Below, one piece after another: positions 10,978 through 20,892 of a stretch of DNA of 64,000 nt (its first letter is position 1; each line of letters opens with the position of its first letter). Origin of the DNA: Xanthoparmelia taractica (lineage: Eukaryota > Ascomycota > Lecanoromycetes > Lecanorales > Parmeliaceae); assembly GCA_033085395.1 (NCBI GenBank), contig JANQBS010000120.1, positions 1-64,000 on the forward strand, written 5' to 3'. The notes under the pieces are model-generated. The model did not search any database, was not told the origin of the DNA, and worked only from the letters and a program-made list of their open reading frames with translations. The translations under genes were made by a program, and so were the position numbers.

Positions 10978-11900
10978 TTATTTCGGCCACAACCAGGGTA
11001 GTACCGCAATTATGATCGCTCCAGGAGGAAGTGCGACACCTAAAGCGATCTGATCGGTTTTTACTGAGCCCGGGAATTTGTTGCAAATGTGGGTGACGGA
11101 TGGTTTGTGGCTACTGAAAAACCTGACCATATACAAGCGACAGGGCTGAGTAGTGCCAAATTCCAACAGAATTCGCGCTACCGGTACCACTACTAACACC
11201 GCTACCAGTATCACTGCTGTTGTCAGTGCTGGTACCTGTCTGGGATGGTTCCCGGTAGCAGACAAGTAGGAGCTGACTACGTAGCGGTGACTATACTAGC
11301 ACCGGTTTCCCCCTTGGTAGTAGTGCTATACGCAGAGGTAGCCGGGGCCGCCGCACCAGCATCACCCGTCGCGACTGGCAGCACCATTCCGGCTTCGACC
11401 GTCGATGTCGCTGTAACAGTGAAGGCTTCGTCAGCGCTTGCACACTCCTGTGCCGCCGCAGAAACCCCATTAGTACGTTTCAAGAAGCAGTCATTGTGTT
11501 CGAGGTCCATATTGATACCATTCGCGCACGCTGTATCCTTGATCTGAAGTGCTGCATTTTCCGCGGGGCATTGAGGCCGGGTTTGGAGGGAGATACCGAG
11601 AGCGCCGTCGGTGACGAGGCAGGTGAAAAGGGCGAGTTTCGCTGTAGGACAGTTGAAGCTGGACTTATCGCACTGTTCATCGAGGAAGAAGGCGATTGAG
11701 CCTGGACTTCCTAGAGTGAAAGGGCGGCATACGATAGGTTTGACCCCCAGTAGGTTCCCCGCTTCACCTTCAAAAGTAGAAATATAGCCCCCATTGAAGC
11801 GCATTGGTGCCTCACCCAAACATCATCTTCACTATGTAGAAAGTTCCAAGGAGACAACGATGCCTTATGGTCGCCCTCGTACTTCAATGTGTAAACCCTG
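10978..11900 (-). pseudogene. Decayed gene for a secreted/single-pass membrane protein
   Basis: Minus-strand fragments in different frames read as one eroded gene. The longest piece (11277-11804) encodes a Cys-containing ectodomain (MRFNGGYISTFEGEAGNLLG, FFLDEQCDKSSFNCPTAKLA, AAQECASADEAFTVTATST) ending in an Ala/Thr/Ser-rich stalk and a TAG stop. Beyond it a Gly/Ser/Thr-rich linker (GTSTDNSSDTGSGVSSGTGS) appears in another frame. It is followed by KTDQIALGVALPPGAIIIAV, typical of the membrane anchor of fungal surface proteins, ending at 10978. Upstream, GRVYTLKYEGDHKASLSPWN appears in a further frame with no clean start. Introns may explain some frame changes, but the internal TAG and missing signal peptide argue for decay. 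Family not identified. Confidence 0.45.
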
Positions 11901-14900
11901 CCCGTGGTAGCGGGTTGCTAGGTTGCTATACCATCGCTTCATCGCAGGCAGCTTAAGACAGGAGAGACTGAGAGGCAAGGATGTTAATAGCCCCGGGAGC
12001 GACGTACCAGTCCTTCTGCTGGAGAGGAGTGGATATTATATAGTTCGTGGCGGAACCAAGCTGTACTATATCGACATTGGGTTAATCTTAGGGTTACGCC
12101 GTAAAAGAGACCGTTTGTATTGGAGGCATGAAAGTTAGGGGCGTCACTCATTACTTAGGCTACTTACAATCGCGGTGTAGCTACCGTCGCCTGATGGCGG
12201 CTACACGGCGTGAGCTACGCGGGTGCTGGGTATAGACCGTGGGCCAAGGACACAGACAGTCTAGAAAGACTCGAATAAATAGCGATCGGACGTTCGGTTG
12301 CCAAGAGGGTCTATAGGGCAGGTCAGCAAGCTCATGACGTAGATCTAGAAGCACACGTACGTCTTAGAAGGCAGCACTCATGCGACAGACTACACTGTAT
12401 GCAGTATTGGCTCACCTAGGGCCATTTGCCCAAAGAATAGATACATACGAACGATGGCCAATTCGATATATCCAGCCTGCGCCTAAGCTCGGCGCAACAT
12501 TTAGAAGCAATGCAGCATTGCCATAATGATGTATCTTCATGGACGGTACCGCAGTCCAGTTTTCTTCTGACGATGGAACATGTCGAACGGCATTTCACCG
12601 TAATGTCGGTAGCCCGCAAATAGATATTGTCTAGTTCCATCCCGTAGCTCTGAGGTAGTGAGGAAATTTCAGACTGTTCAAGCAAGATGGAACAGTGGCA
12701 CTAATGTCCTAACGCTTAGGTATTTGTTTAGGCGGCAGAACTCCAGGCTCAGATTATATTAACATGCAAGGGCAAGTCGCCAGGGAGATGGTCAATGCTG
12801 GCCTTGTCCAGATGTCGCTCCAAGGTACCCTAAAGCTGCTGAGATCCGCCAAAATAGATAGCAGAACAAAGACTTCGCAATGTGTCGTAAGCTAAAGTCG
12901 ACGTTTTCTGGAAAATATCGACTTATCTTTACATACTAACCGTTAACAGCCACTAGTTCTAAGCGCTAAATCCATCCCTAACGAACAATCCCTACAAGCT
13001 GGAGTAAAGGCGCAGCGCTGGGTAACTATAAGCCATCATATTTTTTAAGCCAAGAACTCACCAGACATGAACGATGTAGCAGGTAAAGCAGCCTTACGAA
13101 TGCAATAATTACAGGAGTCTCACTGACTAGGCGTCATGTCATTATGGTGAAACGAAGAGCGTTGCTGACTCATACGCGCAGGCGCATGAAACCCAGATTG
13201 AGGAAAAGCCTCGCACCCTAAAATACCGAAGCTCACTGATCAGCTTAACTCGAAATCTTTGCGATCAATGCAACATGGATTCCTCACCTTGTTTGTAATA
13301 ATCGCTCTAGAACTGATAATCATAGCAACAACTGCTGGTTCTGCTGTGTTCGTCGTGCCATGCAGCAGACGTAATAACACAAATCCGTCAAGCCGAATCT
13401 CACATACACTCGCAGTCATCCAGTATTGTTTAATATCTCGGTCACGAAAGAATGGACGTGTACGAGGGTAGTGTTGACCCTGCTCCGGAGCCACATTGAT
13501 CCACACCGGCTTGGCATACGGAAAATAAGAGTCAGAAACGTGGCAATCTCACTTCTAAGACGGCTATCGAATTTAATCGAGTAGTGGGACTATGGGTTAC
13601 TGGGTCCTATGATCTAGCCGCTGGTCCCCATGCATATGCACATGTGGACAGCACGTGTCGTACTGCGCTCCGTATGTATAGGGTTCACACCATCAGTGGG
13701 CTGTTCATTATTGTTGATATCTCACTTCTAAGACGGCTTTCGGATCTATCGTTTTTAAAGAGTCATGTTAATCCTTTCATTAGGCAATCCAATTATATAA
13801 AATGCTGAGATTCGTGCGGATCCTTTACTAGCAGTATCCTACGGCACATGGCACACACGCGAGAACGCAATCTATGAGAGTATAACGCAAAGGCTTAAGA
13901 GTGCATTATTCTGGCTGACTCACTTGACTGGTATCATCAAAAACAGGAGGATTCTTCAAGAGTATGCCTCCTGCCCAAGCCAAAATCCTTCACGAACGGG
14001 TTACCCATATAAGCTAGGAATAGGCTTAGCAAGAGATATTACGAGCTAAGCAAGAACAGCCAGGCCAGCGGCGACTCAGCAGGTCCTCATATGGCCAGCT
14101 CCGCCTACTGTCAAGTTATCATTCACACCATCAGCGCCACTATTAGATCCGCGTTCTCAACTCACTCAGCAACAGCCAAATCCGCTAGAGAAGAAGAAGC
14201 GAAAAACTTAACCCGTCAGCAGTACAAGCAGAAGAAAGCCCGGGCTCTACGCCGCACGGTATAGGTCATATCGTTGGATCATCCGGTTCACACTAAGGTG
14301 AAGCGTGGCAAGCACGTGGTCATGCAGCGTATCAAGTCGGTATCATCGAGTGAGGCCAATATGGCACTGCAGCATTCTGGATGTTGGAATGCAGTTATTC
14401 AAGGAGTGACCGTGATACATCGATGTGAAACGAATGGTGTACTTTCATAGGCATAGGCTGATAACTGCAAGGCTAAGACGGTCCTTATTTGAACGGTTTG
14501 GAATCATCTGAAGTCATGATCCAATGCTGCGGCGATGGTGGTGCCGCACCCACTACAATTCTTGATCTATCAGCTGGCAACTTATTACATACCGGAGATC
14601 CCGTAGGATTTACATCAGCTGTTTTGCTGACAGTTGAGCGCCTGGTTGCGAGTGAGGTTATACGAGAGGCCACAACAAACACGCAGAGTAAAATCGGCGC
14701 AATATACGAGGTCAGTAGGGCTTGATCTAGACCAGTCCCACCTAGAATGGCTCAGCATATGAAGTATAAGTATCGCCTGCCTTCCTACGATTGATGTTTT
14801 CATTATCAACCAGACAAATCCTAATACATTTCTCATCGATCAAGCCTACCTTATAAACAATCCAATTGTTATCCCTATATCTCCTTGTTAAACGACCATT

Positions 14901-14947
14901 GGCAGAGAATCAACCACAACAGTTCAACAGTTGCCTAGTACCTAAAC
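11901..14947. other. 3-kb gene-free accessory stretch
   Basis: No supportable gene. Composition is close to average, so this is not an AT-rich RIP block. Around 14090-14215 one plus-strand frame reads Pro/Gln/Lys-rich sequence (PPTVKLSFTPSAPLLDPRSQ then QQQPNPLEKKKRKT) before a stop. It could be a worn transposon or other coding remnant, but I cannot name it. A 20-bp direct repeat lies at 13546-13565 and 13719-13738. The last 200 bases form the promoter of the cupin gene. Confidence 0.45.
13546..13738. repeat. 20-bp direct repeat pair
   Basis: The sequence ATCTCACTTCTAAGACGGCT occurs identically at 13546-13565 and 13719-13738, 173 bp apart, in otherwise unique-looking gene-free DNA. The flanks diverge immediately. 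It may be the trace of a small duplication or a lost insertion. Confidence 0.7.
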
Positions 14948-15685
14948 ATGTTGTACTCAACTTTCCTCATCAGTGCTCAATTCAGCATCTTTGCTCTTGC
15001 GCTTCCAGCGCGTCTTAACGACTCCACTACCCTGCCAGATGTAAAGAAGCCTGACAGTATCGCCGACAACAAGGATATAATTCAGGCACTCACACTGGCG
15101 CCCCTTGAGAAAGATCGTATCAATCTCATCACCAATGACGCCGACTTCGTCTTCGACTTCAACAACCCACCACAGAGCGCTGTCGCAAGCGGCAAGGGTG
15201 GCCACCTCGTACGCGCGGATCGTGAAAACTTCCCAGCCCTCATTGGCACCGGGGTAAGCATGGCAATGGGCTTCTTCGGTCCTTGTGGTTTCAACACCCC
15301 GCATAGCCATCCCCGCGGCTCCGAGGTCAACGCCGTCATCAAGGGCAGCCTCATTACGGAGTTCATTCTCGAGAACGGCGCACACAGCGTAGCCAACAGA
15401 ATCGACACGAACCAGATGACCGTCTACCCTCAAGGCTCCATGCATACGCAGTTCAATCCCAACTGCGATGATGCGGTCTTCGTGGCTGGGTTCGGGAGCG
15501 AAGATCCTGGCTCGCAGCAAACGGCGCAGACATTCTTTGGGTTCAATGATGATATTGTGGAGGCTGCTATTGCGCAAGAGACCTTTGCTGGAGCGGACTT
15601 GGATAAGCTCAGGAGCCTCATCCCGGCGACCGTGGCCGAAGGGGTGGAGAAGTGCTTAAAGCAATGCCACATCAGCAAAAGATGA
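14948..15685 (+). CDS. Secreted germin/spherulin-1A-like cupin
   Basis: Intronless, 245 codons. The first 20 residues form a signal peptide (MLYSTFLISAQFSIFALALP). The single cupin domain shows both germin boxes. Box 1 is GFNTPHSHPRGSEVNAV with metal ligands His119, His121 and Glu126. Box 2 is MTVYPQGSMHTQFN with His166. The metal-binding set is complete, so an extracellular metal-binding beta-barrel is expected. Fungal relatives are annotated as spherulin-1A or germin-like proteins and are often stress- or sporulation-linked, without a firmly assigned substrate. Two Cys residues (CLKQC) lie near the C-terminus. The gene is intact although isolated inside about 9 kb of gene-poor DNA. Start chosen because it gives the signal peptide. 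Confidence 0.9.
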   Translation: MLYSTFLISAQFSIFALALPARLNDSTTLPDVKKPDSIADNKDIIQALTLAPLEKDRINLITNDADFVFDFNNPPQSAVASGKGGHLVRADRENFPALIGTGVSMAMGFFGPCGFNTPHSHPRGSEVNAVIKGSLITEFILENGAHSVANRIDTNQMTVYPQGSMHTQFNPNCDDAVFVAGFGSEDPGSQQTAQTFFGFNDDIVEAAIAQETFAGADLDKLRSLIPATVAEGVEKCLKQCHISKR

Positions 15686-18600
15686 GGCACATGGTCACCA
15701 GATCTCGGGCGATGATGAGCATGTAATTATACTAAATCGTGTTTGGGATTTTTTGTTTTTTTGAGGCGGCTTTTTCATTATGACTTTGCTTGAATCGCAT
15801 AAGGCGTTTTGGGGTGGCAATTGTGGGTATCAGACTGAACTTTCTTACATCTTTCGTTCTATTAGCTATTTTACAACGTACGAGCAACTGTCTTAATTTA
15901 TGTATATCTTCAATACCTGATCTAGTCTAAGAGGCATGCATAATGATCTTCATAGTCCTTTACACTGAAAAGCAACATGAACCCTGGCACCCGGAAAAGT
16001 GTTTATTTATGTGCAATCATACTCGTACGTGTGAGAACTCCGCTTTTCAACTCAATCACTTCGAAAATTCGCGCTACGGTTCATCGATAGTATCTGAACA
16101 AGCTCGGCTGCAAACCTTATGCAGAAGAGACTAGTAATGAAGGAAAATTATATTGGCGGAACCTCTAATAGATTGTCGAAAAATTGATAGCTCATCTAGA
16201 TCATTTATATCTAGTACAACTTCTGCTATGCTAAAAGAATCGAAGATGAACATGTGCAACGGTCTGTCTATCCCGCATCTAAATTGATTCTGCCTCAAAT
16301 GTAGGTCACGCATGCTTAAAGATCACAAAAAGCAAAGGATCGCTCACGACTATCTTAGGGGACATCCAACATCACTAATTTGGCATTAAAAATGTACGTA
16401 ATACGTATTTGAAGGAGCGAAGTAATCCTACTGACACACTTCTATCTTTGTTGTCATCCCTGTTTCTGCTGTGGCTTTAATTTCAGTAACCGCACTAATT
16501 CCAGAGTTACTGGCAATGGGTATACTTAAATGGGTTCCTCAAACTCTTAGGCCCTTGCCTTATCTCCTTGTTGAGCAGCTCTCCCCTCGAATGTCACTAT
16601 TAGAACTTCTCTAACAGGATCCAAAAACTTGAGCGTGAGCAACCTCAGTAGATATGTTACTGGGCGCTGAGCGTGTATTTAGGTCAATGCTTATCAATCG
16701 AACCTCGCAAGCCTAGCTATATCTCGCCTTAGGAGCCGGCCGATCTTACTCAGATCAACCCCTCCTAAATTAAAGCGCTACTCACTCATCTTGCGGCCTC
16801 CATATAGTGTTTCAGAACTGAACGAGTGTATGCCACTTTGGAAATCCTATTGTATTTGTGGCGCTCCAACACCCGTAAGATGTGAAGAAATGATGTGAGA
16901 TGGTAAATACGCCTCGCCATATTATGGTCTCATACCACCAAGACCAGGTGATACTTTAGTTCATCAGCTGCCATCGGGCGGACATTGTGAGGAGTGACAG
17001 CAATGGTCTTGTTACACGGAACAATCATTTCGTGGGCGTGCAATACGTCGTAACGGCCGCAAACGAAAAAGTGCCGCTGGCGTCGAAACAATGCTTTGCC
17101 ACTGGTCAGCGAAGCTATCCCTACTACCATGCTCATACATTTCTAGTGTCCAGTGATTCTAAATCAGAAGAATAGGCAGCTAAAAATGTCTAGAGACTCA
17201 GAAGGCATAGGTATATCGACCAATGACAGACTCGACGTACTTATGAAAAGTCCCCATCGGACCCGACACGGATCACGCCAGCTAAGACAATCAACATGAT
17301 GTTTTCGACTGGCCAGCATACCGACCAAATATGAGACACCCTGTTCAGTATCATACTGGGTCGACCCTTGCGCTCACAAGTGTAAGCGAAGTGACCGGCT
17401 CGAGGGGTATCGAAGGTAGACTTAAGTGTCTTAACAACATCTTGATTTCTCGTCGTTTGAAGAATTAGTTTCTGAAATGCTCATGAACAACCCCCAAGTT
17501 AGAATACCCGATACTGCAGAGTAGTCACCCTTAGGATAAGCTATCCTGAATATCGACGCGCTCTCTTGGTGTATGACCGGTCAGTAGCAGCCATCCTCAC
17601 GGCATCAGTACATGAAATCTCCAACCGTGTACTGACCACGACACAGGGGGCTGACCATCTGAGTCAATGGTGTTCAACAGGAATCGCGTGTGAACTCGTG
17701 GGCCAACCTTCGGATGTAGAGGAAGACTAGTTTAGGTTTTTGGCACATCAACCCTTTTCCACCTCTACCAACTCCAGCAGACATATACACCGAAGACATG
17801 CCTGAATCTTTTAGACAATTTCAATGTCGAGTTGAGCTAAAAAGTGCCCAGAATATATTGGCCACCTCGTCTCGCATCTGTGCCTTGTCGTCTTGCACAT
17901 CAAGTCACACATCAAGTCGTAGAGTGCAAAGTATTCAGTATCGTGCAGTCTACTACGCTCTTCCGTCTCGATCGCTCCAATTGCCCATCTCCCCTTCCTG
18001 AGCGCAAATTTTTTTTCCTGCTCGTAAAGTCGCTTTCAGTCTCCTGTAGGACGCAGAACACTGGCGCTCGTGAGCGGATGCTCATTTCCACCTCTTTTGA
18101 TGCAATGGCCCCGGACCTTCTCATCGCATAATTTACTGTCAAGTATTCGATTCTTAATGTACGCGTAAGGATCGCAACTCTCTGTCATATTCAAGGCCTA
18201 GAGACCCTCGCTATTTCACCCACCGGCTCGAGCTCCAGTACCTCTTCCGTGCGGATGTGCACAAACGCGCTACCAGAGGGCAGGAAGACATGATAGAGAG
18301 CTCGCGAGCTGCGCTCCATAGGAACTCCGTTGTCGATCCACGTCATAAAGCTTATCACGGCAGGCGAGCGGTGGAGCGCAGGGGGGAATCAAGTGAGTGA
18401 AGACAGATGAATGTGTGGATGAGGGAAAGGAGGCTGTGTAGTCTGTATGTGAGGAGGGAGAAGAAGAAGAAGAAGAATGAAGAGGTGGAATGAAGGTGGA
18501 TAAAAGACTGAATTTCGTATATGCAAGGGTTGTGCGCTGGTTCAGAGAGATGCAAAGTCCGGAAGATACTTATTGCGGGCTTGAAGATATCTGGATAAGA

Positions 18601-19040
18601 TGAATGATTGAAAGCTAATGACGGAGAAGGTCGCCTGTTTCAAAGAAGGCATAAAGAGACTGCCGACGACCGTCGATCCCACGTTCCGAGAAATGCATGC
18701 TGCCAAAGCCGTCATTGCACGATTTTATCAACTTCAGGGCGCCACATCTGGCACAATGAGTGGTGTAATTCTCAAGACGTGGACAGAAAGCAACCGTAGC
18801 CTGCCTCAGCTGTCCGTCACATTCATGTCTGTCTACCGCAATCTCGAGGAGGAGTGGGGGGGATCCACCGCAGCCGGGCATAACTCGCTAACAAGTAGTT
18901 GCTGGAGAGAGCTCGCTACGGTACCAGTAACCGGGTCCACTTTGCAATCTTGTCATCCAGTATTCTAAAGAGAGACATTGGTGGATGATGACCTAAGAAA
19001 TACCGCCTTCAATGTGAGATGGTAATCCACGATTTTCAGA
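15686..19040. other. Gene-poor stretch, weak ORF at 18618-18968
   Basis: No gene can be supported with confidence. A 116-codon plus-strand frame (18618-18968, beginning MTEKVACFKEGIKRLPTTVD) has protein-like composition in its first 80 residues but no recognised domain. It may be a remnant or a small orphan gene. A polypurine GAAGAAGAAGAAG tract lies near 18460. The remainder holds many short conflicting frames and no repeats I can define. Confidence 0.4.
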
Positions 19041-19068
19041 CTACTCAGACAGTGTGACTTGGAATGCG

Positions 19069-19496
19069 TATAAAAAGCTCCACGTCCTCCTTTCTACTTT
19101 GACTTCCCTCTTTATTTACATCACTCACATTCTTAAATCTTCAACCTTTCACTGCAGTATTCATCATGTCCGATCACAGAACCATTTTGGAAACTATCTC
19201 ACCCCAGATATGACCAGCGGCTCCAAGAATCATGCGGTGATTAACGCTAGTGGCACCACTGGAATGCAAATAGAATCGTTCAACACTTTGACAACGTTGC
19301 CAAACTTGGTCGCCATAAGGCCAATTCTTCTTATTAAGCCTACGATTAGCATGGTCACTTAGCTAAGGCAATCATAGACATGATAACAAACAATCACCCT
19401 CACTGCAGTGATGATATTCAGAAAGAATTTGAAAAGATTAATGAATATGGATGGCAAAAAGGTTCTCGACCTCAACGACATAACCATGACGCTTAA
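19069..19496 (+). CDS. Possible small two-exon gene with clear TATA promoter
   Basis: A TATAAAAA box at 19069-19076 is followed by a CT-rich leader, the usual layout upstream of a highly expressed fungal gene. One reading starts at 19210 (MTSGSKNHAVINASGTTGMQ), is spliced at about 19309 to 19349, and continues as HLAKAIIDMITNNHPHCSDD and IQKEFEKINEYGWQKG to a stop at 19496. The second part has convincing amphipathic, protein-like composition. The splice donor is weak, and a competing ATG at 19165 opens only a 15-codon frame, so the model may be wrong or the gene may be damaged. No family recognised. Confidence 0.3.
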
Positions 19497-20416
19497 GACA
19501 TCTCATGACACGAGCAGACATGTTATATCCCCGGATTCTCGCGAGATACATGTTATCTTGTTGTTTACCTTTGAGCATAAGGGGCAAGGCATGGAAGTCG
19601 GGAAGAAACTCCAAGGGAAAAGGTGTAGGTTCCACTCTTACCGAGGTACGCCGCGGCTAAGGTACTCCACTAGAGGAAATAGTACTATTCCCCTTGAGTA
19701 CGCGCCATTGGGGATCGGGGAGAGACGTTGCTTGTTCACGACGCTAAGCCGCCAAGGACGGCCCATGTTGAGGGACTCCAAGCACGAACGCCAACCGGTA
19801 GCCCTTGTCCCAGAGAAAAAAGTTTGAATGAAGGGGCCTTGGATCTGTGCAATTTCCTTACGTCGTCAGCACGACTGGCGGAGAAACAAGTCATAGAGCT
19901 CTTAGCCTCGGTTGTACAAGCCTTAATTCCCTAAAACTCTGGCACAAATAGGTGAATGAATTTGAGATAGAGCGAGAATTGCATCACCCAATGCAGGAGT
20001 GATTCACGGTATAGGTCCAATATCCCCCCCGGAGAGTCATAGTTTGTTCTTGCTCTCAAGATGCATGACTTTGAATGGACGCGACCCACCATTCTCCTGC
20101 ACTCCCAGCCTGACTTTGACCCGCAACCCCACCATGCTCTTCTTCCTGCGATCCTACATTCTGAAACAATAACTCTGGGGTCGCAAAAACCTGCGGAAAT
20201 AGAGATCGTCGAACATGCGCCCGCTGTTCTACCCTGCCTAGTAGATGGGTAGACACGAGCATAACTCGAGCATTCCAGGTCGTTGCACTACATTTCTCAG
20301 TACCCGGTACGCGCATTTCTAGCATTAGTAGCGGCATCCGAGACGGCTGAAGGGAGAGCGATGAGATCGGATATCGTTATGTAGTTTTCATGCAATATAG
20401 ATTATATCCAAGGGGG
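19497..20416. other. Intergenic, no gene seen
   Basis: Only short overlapping frames, none with a domain or signal peptide. A 139-codon plus frame (19408-19827) overlaps the possible small gene in another frame and has no recognisable features. Confidence 0.45.
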
Positions 20417-20892
20417 CACTACACCAGTGTTGGCAACGGTGCACCAACTAACTGCTCCACCAACAGTTGAACTGTCAGTTTCTAGCAGTTGACGGTGCAG
20501 TTTGGGTTTTTGCAGTTGGTAGTTGGTGCAGTTTGGATCTGAAAACCAACTGGTTCACTAACAGTTTTTGCGATTGATATTATCGACTTCGGATAGGCTG
20601 GATTTTGGATAAGCTATAGGCTTGGCGGGCTTGAGATATAAGGCTGACGGGTACGGCTGACAGATAGGGCTGACAGATAGGGCTGATATATAGGGCTGGG
20701 GCTTAGCCCTATATCAGCGAACCAATTAAAACGATATCTCCTAAAACTGCTACACTATTAGTAAAACTGTTAGTTTGATAGTTGGTTTTGAATATCTAAC
20801 AGTTGGTGCAGTTTCGATATTTGAATCCAGCAGTTGGTGCAGTTTGGCCCTGAAAACCAACTATTTCAACCGTTGCCAACACTGCACTACAC
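20417..20892. mobile_element. hAT-type MITE with TIRs and 8-bp target duplication
   Basis: A non-autonomous element occupies 20425-20884 (460 bp). Its ends are a perfect 16-bp terminal inverted repeat: CAGTGTTGGCAACGGT at 20425-20440 and its complement at 20869-20884. It is flanked by a perfect 8-bp direct repeat CACTACAC (20417-20424 and 20885-20892). An 8-bp duplication and a CAGTG start are diagnostic of the hAT superfamily. The subterminal parts carry many copies of a CAGTTGGTGCAGTTTGG-like motif, as expected for transposase binding. The middle holds tandem GGGCTGACAGATA units and a hairpin (20682-20697 with 20705-20718). No transposase frame is present, so it would need a hAT enzyme supplied from elsewhere. 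The intact ends and duplication suggest a fairly recent insertion. Confidence 0.9.

Noticed and set aside
14957..15577. 206-codon minus-strand frame opposite the cupin gene
   Set aside because: Complementary shadow of a gene with an intact signal peptide and both cupin boxes on the plus strand.
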